Positions 1 to 11,019 of a stretch of 64,000 bases of DNA are shown here, one piece after another. The stretch covers positions 1,054,001 through 1,118,000 of the forward strand of contig JAJHTX010000011.1 in the NCBI GenBank assembly GCA_032164295.1, given 5' to 3'. A program made the translations under genes and the position numbers. This stretch comes from Inonotus obliquus. Lineage: Eukaryota; Basidiomycota; Agaricomycetes; Hymenochaetales; Hymenochaetaceae. How positions within the stretch are numbered: the stretch's first letter is position 1; every line of letters begins with the position of its first letter. Below the pieces are notes generated by a model that saw only the letters and a list, made by a program, of their open reading frames with translations, was not told the DNA's origin and made no database searches.

Positions 1-93
1 GGCCACACTCGAAAGTGTAGCCGCTTACTCTTGGACGTTTTGTATCAGCCGAAAGTTTTGCTTGACCATGTACCAACCCGGCGAGGAAAGGCT

Positions 94-2968
94 TCAACCA
101 GAGGAAACCGACTCGGGACTCGGGTTTCTCAGTGGTCTCCACCTCTCACAGACCATAGCCGGAACATTGCCCACTGGTAGATGCGATCCAGCGTCGGCCT
201 TCTTTTTCGTCCGACAACCAAAGAGAAAAAAGGAGAAATGAGAGAAGTAATTCATACCTTAGCACTTTCAAGAATCGTCAGATTCGAGGAATTCACCGAT
301 GATTCATGGAAAATGAAGTAACTTCCTCCAACGAACACCTGTCCAGCTTCCGGCCAGAATCCCCTTGTGTGCCTTGCCACCCGCTCCGTAAGTCTTTGGT
401 CCGTATGACACATCCACGACTCAAGCAACTCAGCCCAGTGCTCTGAGGGTAGGTCGAGGTACGTCAACTTCTCTGTCGGCTGACTGGATGAATGTGTCTG
501 GGACTGCACCATCGTCGATGAGCACGAGGCGCAAATGAAGAACGTAGGATCCAACTGTGATACTTGTTCTGCATCGAGTAGTCCCGAGTGTATATTGCCA
601 TCACCATTCTCGAACACGTCTCGTTGGTTCGGAGAACCGCTGGAAAGGGACGTCGGAGATGAGGAGCAACGGGAAACAGAGGAGGATGAAGGATGAGAAA
701 CCGGTGTCGATGTAGAATTGCGAAAGGATATTTTGATCTCGTAATGTCCACCCTGTACTTGGACAATGGATTTTCCTGCAGGGACAGGTAATGGCAGGCC
801 GAGAGGTGCGGAATAGTTTGATCCACTTTTAAGGACGAGCTTATCACCGAGAGTCGGGTCGCCAACACCTGGTATAACCTCGGCCTCGAGGTCAAAGCCC
901 ATGGTCAGCCCTTCATCGACACCCACGAAAACGACAACGCGATTTAAGTTTTCGAGATGCTCCGCTACATACCGCACAGTTAAACCTATTAAACACGATT
1001 GGGTTAGCCGAAACTCTAGAAAGGTGGCAATCATGGGAAATCTACGCACGCTTCACGGGGGTCGCACTATCTGTTGCAGCCTGGGAAAGGCGCGACGAAG
1101 ATGATGACCGACTTAAAGAAGGGATCAACCAAGCAAGAGGTGGAGCTGACAGGCTCCTACTCCTTTTCGTCAGAGCTTTGAAATGCTTCTTGCTTGCCTT
1201 CAGACTTTCCAGAGAAGGAGCAGCCTTTGGTGCCTTCGGTGGCGGGGGAGGTTCTTTGACAATTTCGGATAAGGTCAGAAGTGCGTCTGGATCACGCTCA
1301 AATTCCTGCTGAAACTCTTCGGGGACCCTCTCGCGTATGAACTCTGGAAGCGAAAGCAGGGCATCACCGTCTTTTATTTCTTCAGATTGGAAGGTCGCGT
1401 CCTGCGAATCTATCCGTCGGGAATGAGAATGTGTCAAGAGATGCTCGACGAATGCATCACGCTGTCGACGGAAGTCAGCATATGAATGGAGGAACGAGCA
1501 ACATAATAAAGTAATACCCTTGCTTTGTCCCTCTGTTCTGAACTCTCAAGGCGCGTCTTCATATCATGGTCGAGCTCAACAGACTGATCGTTCATTCGCC
1601 TACTTGATGCCTTGCTGACGAGATCAAGAAGTTTCTCAAGCTCGCGCGTATCTTTCTCCCTCTCCTTGCCTTTACCCGAAAGCCGAGCGCGCTCTAGTTC
1701 GTCAACTTTACTCTTCCGCAGTTCAACACGTTGATTGTGCAATTGTGGAGCGACCAAATACAGTCGGTCAATTGCCATCGTAACTGCGTCGAGGTCCATC
1801 CGCATTTTCTCATTTGAGGCATCAGAACTCTGTTGGTGTTGATGAGAATGTGATGGCCCTTTCTCTTTCTCCTGTTGCGGACCGTCCGGGTACTCGTATT
1901 CCGGAGGTAGCAAGGACTCGTCATCAGCATGGTAATAAGCATCGTACTCCGGAGGTAGAACATCAGGATAGGGACTCGGTGCTGGTTCGTTCCGCTGCCG
2001 GCAAAGACTAGATACCGTTTCGAGTTCTTGATCTATCTTTGACCATAGAAGTGCAATCTCCACCTTTCGCTGGGGGGTACCATTCTGGACCAGGGTACCA
2101 GCTGCGCAATCCAGGCGTTGATGCTGGAGAATGAGAAGATGTCGAGATAGTTGATCGTAAATGTCCATGTGAGATCGCGATCCTACCGTTTCTCCTGACG
2201 TAACATTCGCCATCCGCGCGTTGGATAGTTTCGGGTCGATGGTGGCAAGGCGGTTAACATGCACAAGCAGAGAAATGAGCCCGCGCGAAAGTTGCGAGTC
2301 GAGAGGGGAAAGCTCGTGCGACATGGCTTCCACACGTCTTTGCAGTTCACCAATAAGTACGGTGTCGTCTACCGAACTGGTGGAAGCCTCGGACGTCCTG
2401 TTCCTATCGCTCTTTCTAAGATTTTCAAGCAAGGTCTGTAGGGCGGACGATAACTCGTTCGTAGTTGCACTCTCAGGTCGGGAGGGCATTGAGTGTCGTC
2501 GAGGAGGGAGGATTGGTTGCCAGTTGGGGGTAGCGTCGTACAGTCCAGAGAGCAAGTTATTTAGGGCCATTATACATGATTGTTGAACATAGCCCAGAGT
2601 CGGTACCAGCTCAGTCTTCACATAATGAAGGAAAAGTCAGAGATGGAATAGCTGAGTTTAATAAGTCACCTTACCTCGGAAAGGCACTCTCCCTCCTGAG
2701 ACCCAGTCTGACTAGGAGTAGACTCCGATTCTGCTGACTCGACGGAAAGCCCGATCACGCTCTCCTCCTCGCGCCTTTCATCAGTCTGATCGGAAAATGG
2801 GTCCACGTCAGGCTCTTCGCGAGAAATATCACCGCGTGTGTTCTGCTGCCGTCTTTCCTGTTCGAGGATATGTGTAGGGAACGGGGATGGGATATGCGCG
2901 TTAATGAGCGAATGAGTGTGGTTCTGCACCTGCGCCTCAGCTGGTCTTGGTCTAGCGAGAGTTGCCAT
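94..2968 (-). CDS. Large protein with C-terminal UBE3D-type (HECT-like E2-binding) domain
   Basis: Spliced model, exons 2675-2968, 1518-2615, 1050-1461, 258-985 and 94-198; all phases agree and give about 878 residues. The C-terminal part (exon 258-985) carries the conserved 'LPSEHWAELLESWMCH' block and the following 'GSYFIF' strand of the UBE3D/HECT_2 family, whose human member binds E2 enzymes and acts as a ubiquitin ligase. The long N-terminal part is Ser/Pro-rich with a charged predicted coiled coil near residues 270-400, and I do not recognise it. The two halves could be mistaken for two genes because a TAG lies at 1042-1044. However, a GTGCGT donor at 1049, a GCTAAC branch site and a TTTAATAG acceptor (986) remove that stop and keep the frame, and no ATG exists at 1049. 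The extreme C-terminus is doubtful: only one Cys of the expected CxxC pair is present and a better frame continues past 94 to the window edge. Confidence 0.7.
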
Positions 2969-3517
2969 GATGGAAAGAGGAGAAAGAGAGGTGTGGGGGG
3001 AAACTGGGCAACAGTGCTAATCTGGCACCGGCGATGAAATTGCAGTGCACGTAGATTCCATTTTCCAGGTTAGGAAATTTCGCTTACTTCAATTTTATGA
3101 CGTCAGCAATTGGATGACACTGTTTTACTACTACTACTACCACTGACGACAAATGGGCAGCAGGACATAGAAACGCCTGCTTACTTGGAAAGCGGTACTC
3201 ACCATCCTCTACGTGTCATGCTGGACGTACTTCCGTCCCCCTCCCTCTAGACAACGTACCTAATTACCGGTGGTAATAAAACTAAAATCATGATGAACAG
3301 ACCCTTTGATGGACATCATCTCGGTGCTGAACACAGCATCTGATTGTAGACAATAGTCTAATTCGACAATTCCGTCTGGAGCCTTTACTCGGTCAAGGTA
3401 AACGGAGAACATCTACGTGGGACAGGATGGACCTCTTTATGATTCGGCCCGATTGCTGAACAAGCATGTGCCTAATGCCGACGGTATCAGCCTTGCCGTT
3501 CCCATCAGACGACGTCC
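2969..3517. promoter_or_regulatory. Shared divergent upstream region
   Basis: 549 bp between two divergently transcribed genes, the UBE3D-domain gene on the left and the dehydrogenase on the right. It presumably holds both promoters. I see a short run of TACTAC repeats near 3126-3140 but no coding sequence and no clear TATA box. Confidence 0.5.
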
Positions 3518-4654
3518 ATGGCCACAGATCGCGCACAGCGTACCTACACAATAGCCGTGATTCCAGGAGACGGCATTGGTCACGAAGTCACGCCTCCCGC
3601 TCTCAGATGCCTTGAAGCAGCAGCGACACGCTTTGGCTTCATTCTCAATTTCCGGCATTTCGACTGGGCCTCCTGCGATTACTATCTAAAGCATGGAGTT
3701 ATGCTCCCCGACGACTGGAAACTGCAGCTCCAAGCGTGCGATGCGATCTATTTCGGCGCGGTTGGTGACCCAGCACGCGTTCCGGACCATATTTCGCTAT
3801 GGGGTAGCTTACTGCGCTTTCGTCGTGAATTCGATCAATACATCAATCTCCGCCCGTGTCGTTTGATGCGAGGTGTACCCTCTCCACTTGCAAACGCTAA
3901 ACCCGGTTCGATCGATTTCCTGACTGTGCGAGAGAACACTGAAGGGGAGTACTCATCGATCGGCGGGGTGATCTTTGAAGGCACGGAACGCGAAACAGTA
4001 ATCCAAGATACCGTGTTCACTCGTGTGGGCGTAGACCGTGTTATTCGGTACGCCTTCGAACGTGCTCGTGCACGTCCGGCCAAGAAACTCACGAACGCGA
4101 CGAAGAGCAATGGAATTAGCATCACAATGCCGTATTGGGACCAGCGCTTCGCAGAGATCGCAAAAGAGTACCCGGACGTCAAGGTGGACAAATATCATAT
4201 CGACATCCTGTGTGCGCATTTCGTGCTCCGTCCGCATATATTCGACGTTGTCGTCGGATCGAATCTATTCGGCGACATCCTTTCCGACCTCGGACCAGCA
4301 TGTACGGGCACCATAGGCATAGCACCTTCAGCGAATCTCAATCCAACTTCTAAACGCACGGATCCAGACTGGAATCCATCGTTATTCGAACCTGTCCACG
4401 GAAGCGCACCAGATATCGCTGGAAAAGGTATTGCAAATCCGGTAGGCATGATATGGGCCGGTCAGATGATGCTCGAACACCTTGGTGAGACGGAAGCGGC
4501 CGCCGTGGTGCTAGCGGCGATAGAGAATGTCCTGGGGGATGCGCAGGATAACCTACGGAAAGGGGGAGAAGACGTGCTGACTCCTGATATGGGCGGAAAG
4601 GGCACAACAGAAACCTTGGGTCAGGCCATCGAGCTAGCGATTAACAAATCCTGA
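3518..4654 (+). CDS. Tartrate / D-malate dehydrogenase-type decarboxylating dehydrogenase
   Basis: One uninterrupted 378-residue reading frame starting at the ATG at 3518. It belongs to the isopropylmalate/isocitrate dehydrogenase superfamily and looks closest to tartrate dehydrogenase/decarboxylase, which oxidises tartrate or D-malate with NAD. Visible family marks are the N-terminal 'IPGDGIGHEV' nucleotide-fold motif, 'VRENTEGEYS', the metal-binding 'NLFGDILSDLGP' (acidic residues in the active site) and 'HGSAPDIAGKGIANP' near the C-terminus. The length matches bacterial and fungal tartrate dehydrogenases (about 350-380). It is probably cytosolic, since no signal or transit peptide is evident. 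It is the only multi-domain gene here without an intron, which stands out against neighbours interrupted every 100-300 bp. Substrate choice between tartrate, D-malate and isopropylmalate cannot be settled from sequence alone. Confidence 0.88.
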   Translation: MATDRAQRTYTIAVIPGDGIGHEVTPPALRCLEAAATRFGFILNFRHFDWASCDYYLKHGVMLPDDWKLQLQACDAIYFGAVGDPARVPDHISLWGSLLRFRREFDQYINLRPCRLMRGVPSPLANAKPGSIDFLTVRENTEGEYSSIGGVIFEGTERETVIQDTVFTRVGVDRVIRYAFERARARPAKKLTNATKSNGISITMPYWDQRFAEIAKEYPDVKVDKYHIDILCAHFVLRPHIFDVVVGSNLFGDILSDLGPACTGTIGIAPSANLNPTSKRTDPDWNPSLFEPVHGSAPDIAGKGIANPVGMIWAGQMMLEHLGETEAAAVVLAAIENVLGDAQDNLRKGGEDVLTPDMGGKGTTETLGQAIELAINKS

Positions 4655-6321
4655 ATCCAATGACGGTCCGTTGAACACATAAACACAGTATTATCAACGA
4701 TGATTGCGACTCAATTAGATGTTTGTCTTGATGAGATCCTCGCTTCGGTCAACTTGACATTTGGCTCGCGCAAGTTTCGCTTTCCTCTCCCATATCAGAC
4801 TATTGTTCATAAGCTTGATGATCCAGACATGCACCAGAAAGACTCAGTACGCAGTCTACCTAAGAAAAGTCGATTAGGACTGGCTTTCAATGACAATTTC
4901 CAACCTAAGCATTCGACCTCAGTTCTTTCGCTCGCTCTCTTTGATACCTCTGCTCAATCTTTCCCAGCAGCGAGATACTTCTTAGAGTATCTTGTAGTCG
5001 ATTGGTTCATGTCACTGAATGCCTTCAGAACTCAGGCAACAATCACTGCGGTGATACTATAGAAACTTGTGGGCGATCAGGCCAATCGGGCGCAGCATCT
5101 TTGGGAACATGATTATTTAGCTTCACGCGAGCGGTTTAGTGCGAGACGCACCGCTTATCTCTTAACCTCTCATGGACGATTCCTGCAGCTTATTGAAACT
5201 ATAAATTTGGGTCGCTACCAAGAGTAATGTCGTTTATTCCAGTGTTGGAGAGGGTAACATCAACCGATGGCGCGACTTGCAACACGCTAAAGCACTCGGA
5301 TTTTGATCCAGTGGCCGCGCACTTAAGACCCACGACTTGTCTATTTCATCTGCGTAAGTATGCTGCTTACTTAGTACTGATGCAGTTACGTTAAGAGAAA
5401 GCCACTTTCTACCGATAGCCACCAGAGGCAAACTGGCATACCCGATTTGGACTATTATAAATATCGACAAGCAACTGTCAATAACGAAATCGCTCCGTAT
5501 GTCGACCAACATCATTAACCAAGCAACACAAAAGCTCCTCGACTCAATGTATTACGAATTGCGTGCTTTTCGCTCTCCAAACTTGGTGTACAACAACAAC
5601 CACCACTCCCTGTCTTAGCCCACACCCGGATCTAACCGGTGGTGGCTCTTTATCCCCATATGTCCACAAGAACGAAATCTCTGCTGGTCGTCCAGCTTGC
5701 TTCGACTTAATGACTTTGGGTATCTGAGATGTCTCTGCAAATAGAAGATGCGGCAGAGTACTTGGACACCTTTCGGACTGCCCAAAGCCGACCCGACTTG
5801 ACCTTGAACGTCATGTTTTTGCGATTTTGTGACGTCTACGGTGGGACTATAGCGAGCCTGGGTGTGCTTGGGGAAGATATCCCAGATGGGTAACCGAAGG
5901 ACTTATGACTTGCGTTTTGATCTTATTGTAATGCATTGCGACGGGACGTTGTCAGTGCATGATGGGCTATGCTCGAGTCATGGAGAGACCTGCAATGGCC
6001 AGTCGTTTCGGAAAAACGTGGAAGGACGCCGGTTTCATCTGACTGACTTGAAGGAGTGGCCTCAATTGAGCGACCCGTTGATCGCCGCATACTGAATTTG
6101 TCAATGACGAGTGCGACAAACAAGACATACTATTTCTCAGCTGAGGAGTTCCTCCCCTAGTAACAAACAAGTTTGGTTAACTTATTTGCAGACTTGGCCT
6201 CATTGTACTGTGTACACACGAATCCGCATCACTAGTCAACTTCGTGCCTGAAATCCTCAAGACCTTCGAACCCTTCGTTGTTTGTCTGGAGCTTGACCGC
6301 CCTAGATATTCAATTTATAAT
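4655..6321. other. Gene-poor interval with short open frames
   Basis: About 1.7 kb with no gene I can support. Open frames of 50-120 codons occur (for example 4700-5062 and 5862-6095 on the plus strand, 5234-5515 on the minus strand, and an ATG-started frame 5729-5893), but none has recognisable motifs or a convincing splice model. Some may be eroded gene remnants. The MITE begins at the right edge of this interval. Confidence 0.5.
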
Positions 6322-6323
6322 TA

Positions 6324-6693
6324 CTGTACGCATCTGTACGGGTGCAACCGAGACGACTGCGTTACAGCAACGAAACTGCCAACCAGGGCAGGGTGACGCG
6401 TTACAGAGCCTATTCCAGGCAACCAAAACAACCGGACGGAGACGATAGGTCCGAAATGGCTTCCGAAAGAGGGATGCCACACGCCGGGAAACACCTCTTC
6501 TGGAAGTGCAATTTACTTCCCGCCCAAGAACATACCAAATATAGGCAAACTGAGCTATTCCAGAGAAAATTAGGAAGATTTTTCTGCGTTACGCCCTTTA
6601 TGAAGCAACCCGACCCTTGCGTTACACGTTACACCAAGCAACGCAACCAAGGCTGCGTTACCGTTACGGTTGCACCCGTACAGATGCGTACAG
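6324..6693 (+). mobile_element. 370-bp MITE (copy 1) with TA target duplication
   Basis: Non-autonomous inverted-repeat element. The left end starts CTGTACGCATCTGTACGGGT at 6324 and the right end at 6667-6693 is its reverse complement; the terminal inverted repeats pair over 27 bp. It is flanked by TA on both sides (6322-6323 and 6694-6695), the target preference of Tc1/mariner-type elements. A second copy of identical length lies inverted at 40378-40747. The element contains long open frames that are the same in both copies, but these have no coding features and I treat them as incidental. Confidence 0.88.
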
Positions 6694-6694
6694 T

Positions 6695-6702
6695 ATCCCA
6701 CC
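6695..6702. repeat. Left 8-bp target site duplication of the hAT element
   Basis: ATCCCACC immediately precedes the hAT terminus at 6703 and is repeated exactly at 11012-11019. An 8-bp duplication is the hallmark of hAT insertion. Confidence 0.95.
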
Positions 6703-6930
6703 TAGTGTTCCGACCGTATGCGTATGGTGCGTATACGGAGAGCCGTATACGCAATACGGCCGTATCGTATGAGCCAGCGAGAGGAAGATATACGGAACGT
6801 ATATATACGTTCCGTATCCGTATGGAGGTGGGGAAAAAATACCTTATACGGAGAATAATCCGTATAAGGTATAATCGGGGTAATCGGGACTGGATCCGCT
6901 GATCCGGTGAGTCTAGTGCGTGCGCAGTCG

Positions 6931-7027
6931 TTTCCCCACCCCACCCCACCCCACCCCCTCACTCTCTCACTTCCCTCCCCTCCCTCCCTCACCCTCGCCC
7001 TCGCCCTCGCCCTCCCTCCCTCCCTCT
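6931..7027 (+). repeat. Polypyrimidine simple repeat
   Basis: CCCCA repeats followed by CCCT/CCTCG repeats, inside the hAT left arm and upstream of the transposase gene. Low complexity; a role in the element's promoter is possible but unsupported. Confidence 0.8.
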
Positions 7028-7513
7028 TTTGTCATGGCCATCTCAGCTCACAGACCCGGGCACTCTTGGCCTTGCGTTAACATCCCTCAGCATCAGTCAG
7101 CATCCCAGATACGGATCGTCTTATCACCGGAGCAATGCAACGTGTTACCAGCGATCGTGATCAGTGTCCCCAACCATTTTGGAGATCTATGAGCAAATGG
7201 AGTAGATGGGGCTTGTGTTCCTGGGATTAGGGTATAGGTACGTCTTGTCCATTCATTATGATTCGACTTTGGATGACTGACGATTTTTTTTTTCTTTTAG
7301 TACAAAACATGTTTCGATAGCATAGACATCAATTGAATTTTAGTCTCCCCTGACATTTACTGGCCCTGTGTGTAGCAAATTGACCGCGGAAGAGCTCCGA
7401 ATAGCATATATAATTAAGTAGAAGATTGATGGCTCATACACAACCTCCAATATTTCATTGAGATAGTTGACATAGGCATAGCTGAGTAAGTCCCGAAACT
7501 TGTTTACGTCGCA

Positions 7514-10500
7514 ATGGGAAGCACTAACTGTAATTTAGAGATGTCTGTAGATTCAGTCAGCCTGAAACGACGGAACTATGAAGAGGTCGATCAATCTCTA
7601 ATTGTCGAAGGTTCACGCATTCGCACCAAATCAGCCAAAATGCGACAAACTGAGGATCAAAGCACGATAAAGAATCTGAACTCTACTCTGAGTGTCGACA
7701 CATCATCTATGGCTACGTCTCCTGCTGATACGTTATCTACGGAAACAAGTCCAACTGCTGAAGTACCTGTTAACGGAGATGATAGTATATACGTTTGTGA
7801 TTCGGATGAGGAAGAGGTCAGTACTTTAAATCATTCCATTTATTCTAAAATACTAAATTCTTCTTAGCGTACTTCATTGATTTTACCACGTATTAAGTAT
7901 CCTGTCAAGCTCAAGTCATCGGTGAGAATATAATTTTTAGCTATTTCATTTACTAACTAGTATTAGAAGAGTTCGACTCAACAGACGACAGGCTCAAACG
8001 TAATAGAAACAACTTTGCCAACTGCAAAAACGATGAATAGTAGTTCTCAGGCAAGCTTGGTACAATGTAGTGATGCGTTGATGGTTCAACCACCAAGGCT
8101 GAACGTAGATAGAGAGAAAATTAAGGTAAGTAATTTTATTTTCATATTATTCTCGTGTACATGTTAATTGCATTACTTAGTTAAATGCGGATCCAGCTTT
8201 GCTTTTTTTTACTCGGACTGGTATTGATGAGAGAACAGCGTATTATGCCTGTCTCCGTTGCGACTATACAACTAAGATATCCGTTAATATGAAAGCATCG
8301 AAAACGGGTATGTACGCATTTGAGTTATTATCGTATATTAAGTTTGACTTTACTACTATAGGTTTTGTTCAACATCTTGAGAAACACGTCGAGATATACC
8401 CTCTGTATAAGCACATTAAACGGATTCTTAAGATGCGACTACCGACAGTTGAGGAGGCAGAGATTGCGAAGAGAATTGGTAAGTAATAGAAATACTCGTT
8501 TTTATCGACACTATTAAATATTACTTTTAGTTAATCCCTCTCGTGAACGTTTGCAAGAAATCACTTCTGAGGGGGTAAACTTAACAGTTGAAGATATGTT
8601 CCGTCGTCAGGCAGAACAGAGACATGTAAGACTTATAATTTTTATATAGTCACATAACTTAACTATAATTACAGGGATTATGGGACGAGAATACATTTCA
8701 TCGTTATCTTGTTGAATGGATAGTTGCGAGCGACCAACCTTTCACTGAGGCGGAAAATCCATTTTTTAGGAGGCTTCTTCAGTATACATATCATCAGCCG
8801 TCATCGCTTTCAATTCTTGGTGCAGATTCGATTAAGAATTGTATAAAAAATATGCGAAACGAAGAGGAAAGGCTCTTTAAGGACAAGATGAAGGTACGTG
8901 TTTCTAGTTATATACGTATAATATCTATTAATCAAAAATAAAAGACACTGAAATCGAAGGTTGCGCTATCTCTTGATGCATGGTCATCAAGCAATGGTTA
9001 CGCATTTCTTGCAATTGTTGTGCATTTTGTCTCAAATGACTGGAAGCTTCGTAAGTTTCTTTTTAATATACAAAGTAATACTTATAAAGAGAAATTTAGA
9101 CGAACAGCTTATTACTTTCGAGGAGATAAGTGGGCGCCATACTGGAAGTAATCTTGGGGACATAGTATGGAAGACGCTAGAACGATATGATATGAAGAAT
9201 AAGGTACGCAAACATAAATTCTATAATACGCTATACTAATCATTACAATATATATTTCTTAGCTTATTGCGATCAATTGTGACAATGCGTCAAACAATGA
9301 TACTTTACTGAAGAGTTTAGAAGTTAAAATGCGAGCAAATGGTATTGAATTTGATGCACAGAAAGCTCGAATGCGATGTATGCCACATACTGTCCATCTT
9401 GCCGCATTACAGGTCAGTGTCTTATTTCTCTATTCTCGCAAACAATTTACTAATTAGTAATAAAGCTTCTTGATGCAATTGGAGTTACGAAAAACGCAGT
9501 TACTCAGTCTGAACCGTACCAAAACGATACATTACCACTTGATGAAGATGACGAAGCTGCACATGAAGATAACCCTAGTGAAGATGATGACGATTACTCA
9601 GGGATACTAACATCTGTTGCGAAGGTATCTCAAATTTATTCTTATGTATATAATAAACTAATTTCTAAATAGCTTCGAAAGCTAGTCAAGATGATACGCT
9701 TTTCACCACAGCGTCGAGAAGAATGGATAAATCACCTAAAATCCAGTTCGACAGACGCAACCAAAAAGGAGACAGTTGCATTAATGCTGATCTTAGATGT
9801 TCCAACTCGATGGTCATCTACGCATTGCATGCTCAGTAAGAAACTACTTTTTGAATATATTGGTATATAATTAATCCTCTTATTAAGTACGAGCTCTACG
9901 CTTTCGGAATGAAATTGACAGTTTCTGCTCAAGACGTGAATATCGCAAGTATGAACTTGATATAGCTGACTGGACAGCACTACGTCTTGTATCCGATTGG
10001 CTTGTTGCCTTTCGTAATGCAACAACGCTCATGTCAACAACGAAGACCTCAGCTCTATCGTCAACTTATGGACATTTTATCTTATTACAAGATAGACTAC
10101 GAACAGCGATTGCAGGGCTTCCTCAAAATATATTGCCGCAACTGAAAGATGGTCTTATTAACGCTCACGAGAAGCTTGCGGAGTACGTTTTCTTGTTTAA
10201 TCAATCACCATACTTTCTTTGGGCATCACGTATGTATTTTATCATCAATTGTATATATATTGTTACTTATAAATGCTCAGTTCTAGATGCTCGCATCTCA
10301 TTCTCTGGAATGCGGAAAAATGCAGAAGGCAATGATCAGCTCATCCACGTTATCACAGTTGCACAAGATACCCTCCGAGAACACTTCGAGATGTATTATA
10401 CAAATGAAACCACATCAACAGGTAATGTGGCTGATACAGGTGCATCAGATACAAGTATTCCAGATTACGCACGTCTTTTTATGACTTCTCAGTCCTCATC

Positions 10501-10832
10501 GAAAAGCGACGAACTTAATGAATACTTTATGATGCAGCAAGAGAAGTCATGGGTTGATGGTGATCCAGTAAAGTGGTGGGCTGCTCGTCGTGCACAATTT
10601 CCTGCCTTGTCTTGTCTTGCTCGAGACATTCATTGTATCCCTGGTGAGCCTTGATTCGCTTATTGTATTTATTAAATTGGTGGCTTATCACTAATATTTA
10701 GGCTCTGCTGTCGCTGTAGAGCGAATCTTCTCTAGTGGACGTGATACTGTTGCCCTCCGACGTGCTAGACTGAAGGCAGGGACTATTGGTGACCTTATGG
10801 TACTTAAACACGCCCTTAGAGCAACCATGTAA
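7514..10832 (+). CDS. hAT-family transposase
   Basis: Fifteen-exon model: 7514-7816, 7868-7921, 7967-8125, 8181-8307, 8362-8478, 8531-8625, 8675-8893, 8945-9050, 9100-9203, 9263-9412, 9466-9624, 9673-9835, 9888-10229, 10281-10643, 10702-10832. The total is 2592 nt and 863 residues with no internal stop. An N-terminal acidic region is followed by a BED-like zinc-finger segment ('CLRCDY' then 'HLEKHVEIYP', residues about 190-225). The RNase H-like catalytic core has 'SLDAWSSSNGYAF' (first acidic residue) and 'NCDNASNNDTL' (second). The C-terminal hAT dimerisation motif 'SAVAVERIFSSGRDTVALRR' should carry the third acidic residue. It would excise and reinsert its own element in the nucleus. All introns are short and GT-AG. 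The frame is complete, so the protein is plausibly functional. Confidence 0.92.
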
Positions 10833-11011
10833 AATTTACGACAGTTATTTATCAAATTACAGTGCCATATACGCCTTTTTTCTCGTATACGGGCCTTCCG
10901 TATGCGTATATAGGTCTGAACAGCCAGATATACGGCCGTATTCATACGGTCTTATCCGTATATAGTCTGATCTATACGGCCGTATCCGTATACGATACGG
11001 TCGGAACCCTA

Positions 11012-11019
11012 ATCCCACC
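11012..11019. repeat. Right 8-bp target site duplication of the hAT element
   Basis: ATCCCACC, identical to 6695-6702, directly follows the hAT right terminus. Confidence 0.95.

Larger units (their letters stand above)
6703..11011 (+). mobile_element. Complete autonomous hAT transposon, 4309 bp
   Basis: Left terminus TAGTGTTCCGACCGTAT (6703-6719); the right terminus read on the other strand is TAGGGTTCCGACCGTAT (11011-10995). They match at 16 of 17 positions and both start with the TAG typical of hAT elements. A perfect 8-bp duplication flanks the element. Both subterminal regions are dense in CGTATACG-like and CCGTAT motifs, likely transposase binding sites, including strong hairpins at 6790-6817 and 6839-6872. 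Between them lies one transposase gene with an open spliced frame. Intact ends, intact duplication and intact gene together suggest recent, possibly continuing, activity. Confidence 0.95.

Noticed and set aside
252..1049. Separate UBE3D gene starting at 1049
   Set aside because: The apparent start is GTG, not ATG, and a canonical intron joins this frame to the upstream exon.
4700..5062. 120-codon frame after the dehydrogenase
   Set aside because: It starts 46 bp after the stop but shows no domain or homology I can recognise and no introns. Too weak to call.
6342..6902. 186-codon open frame over MITE copy 1 (and a 209-codon one over copy 2)
   Set aside because: It coincides with the inverted-repeat element, has no domain, and runs beyond the MITE into the hAT arm. 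It is an incidental open frame.
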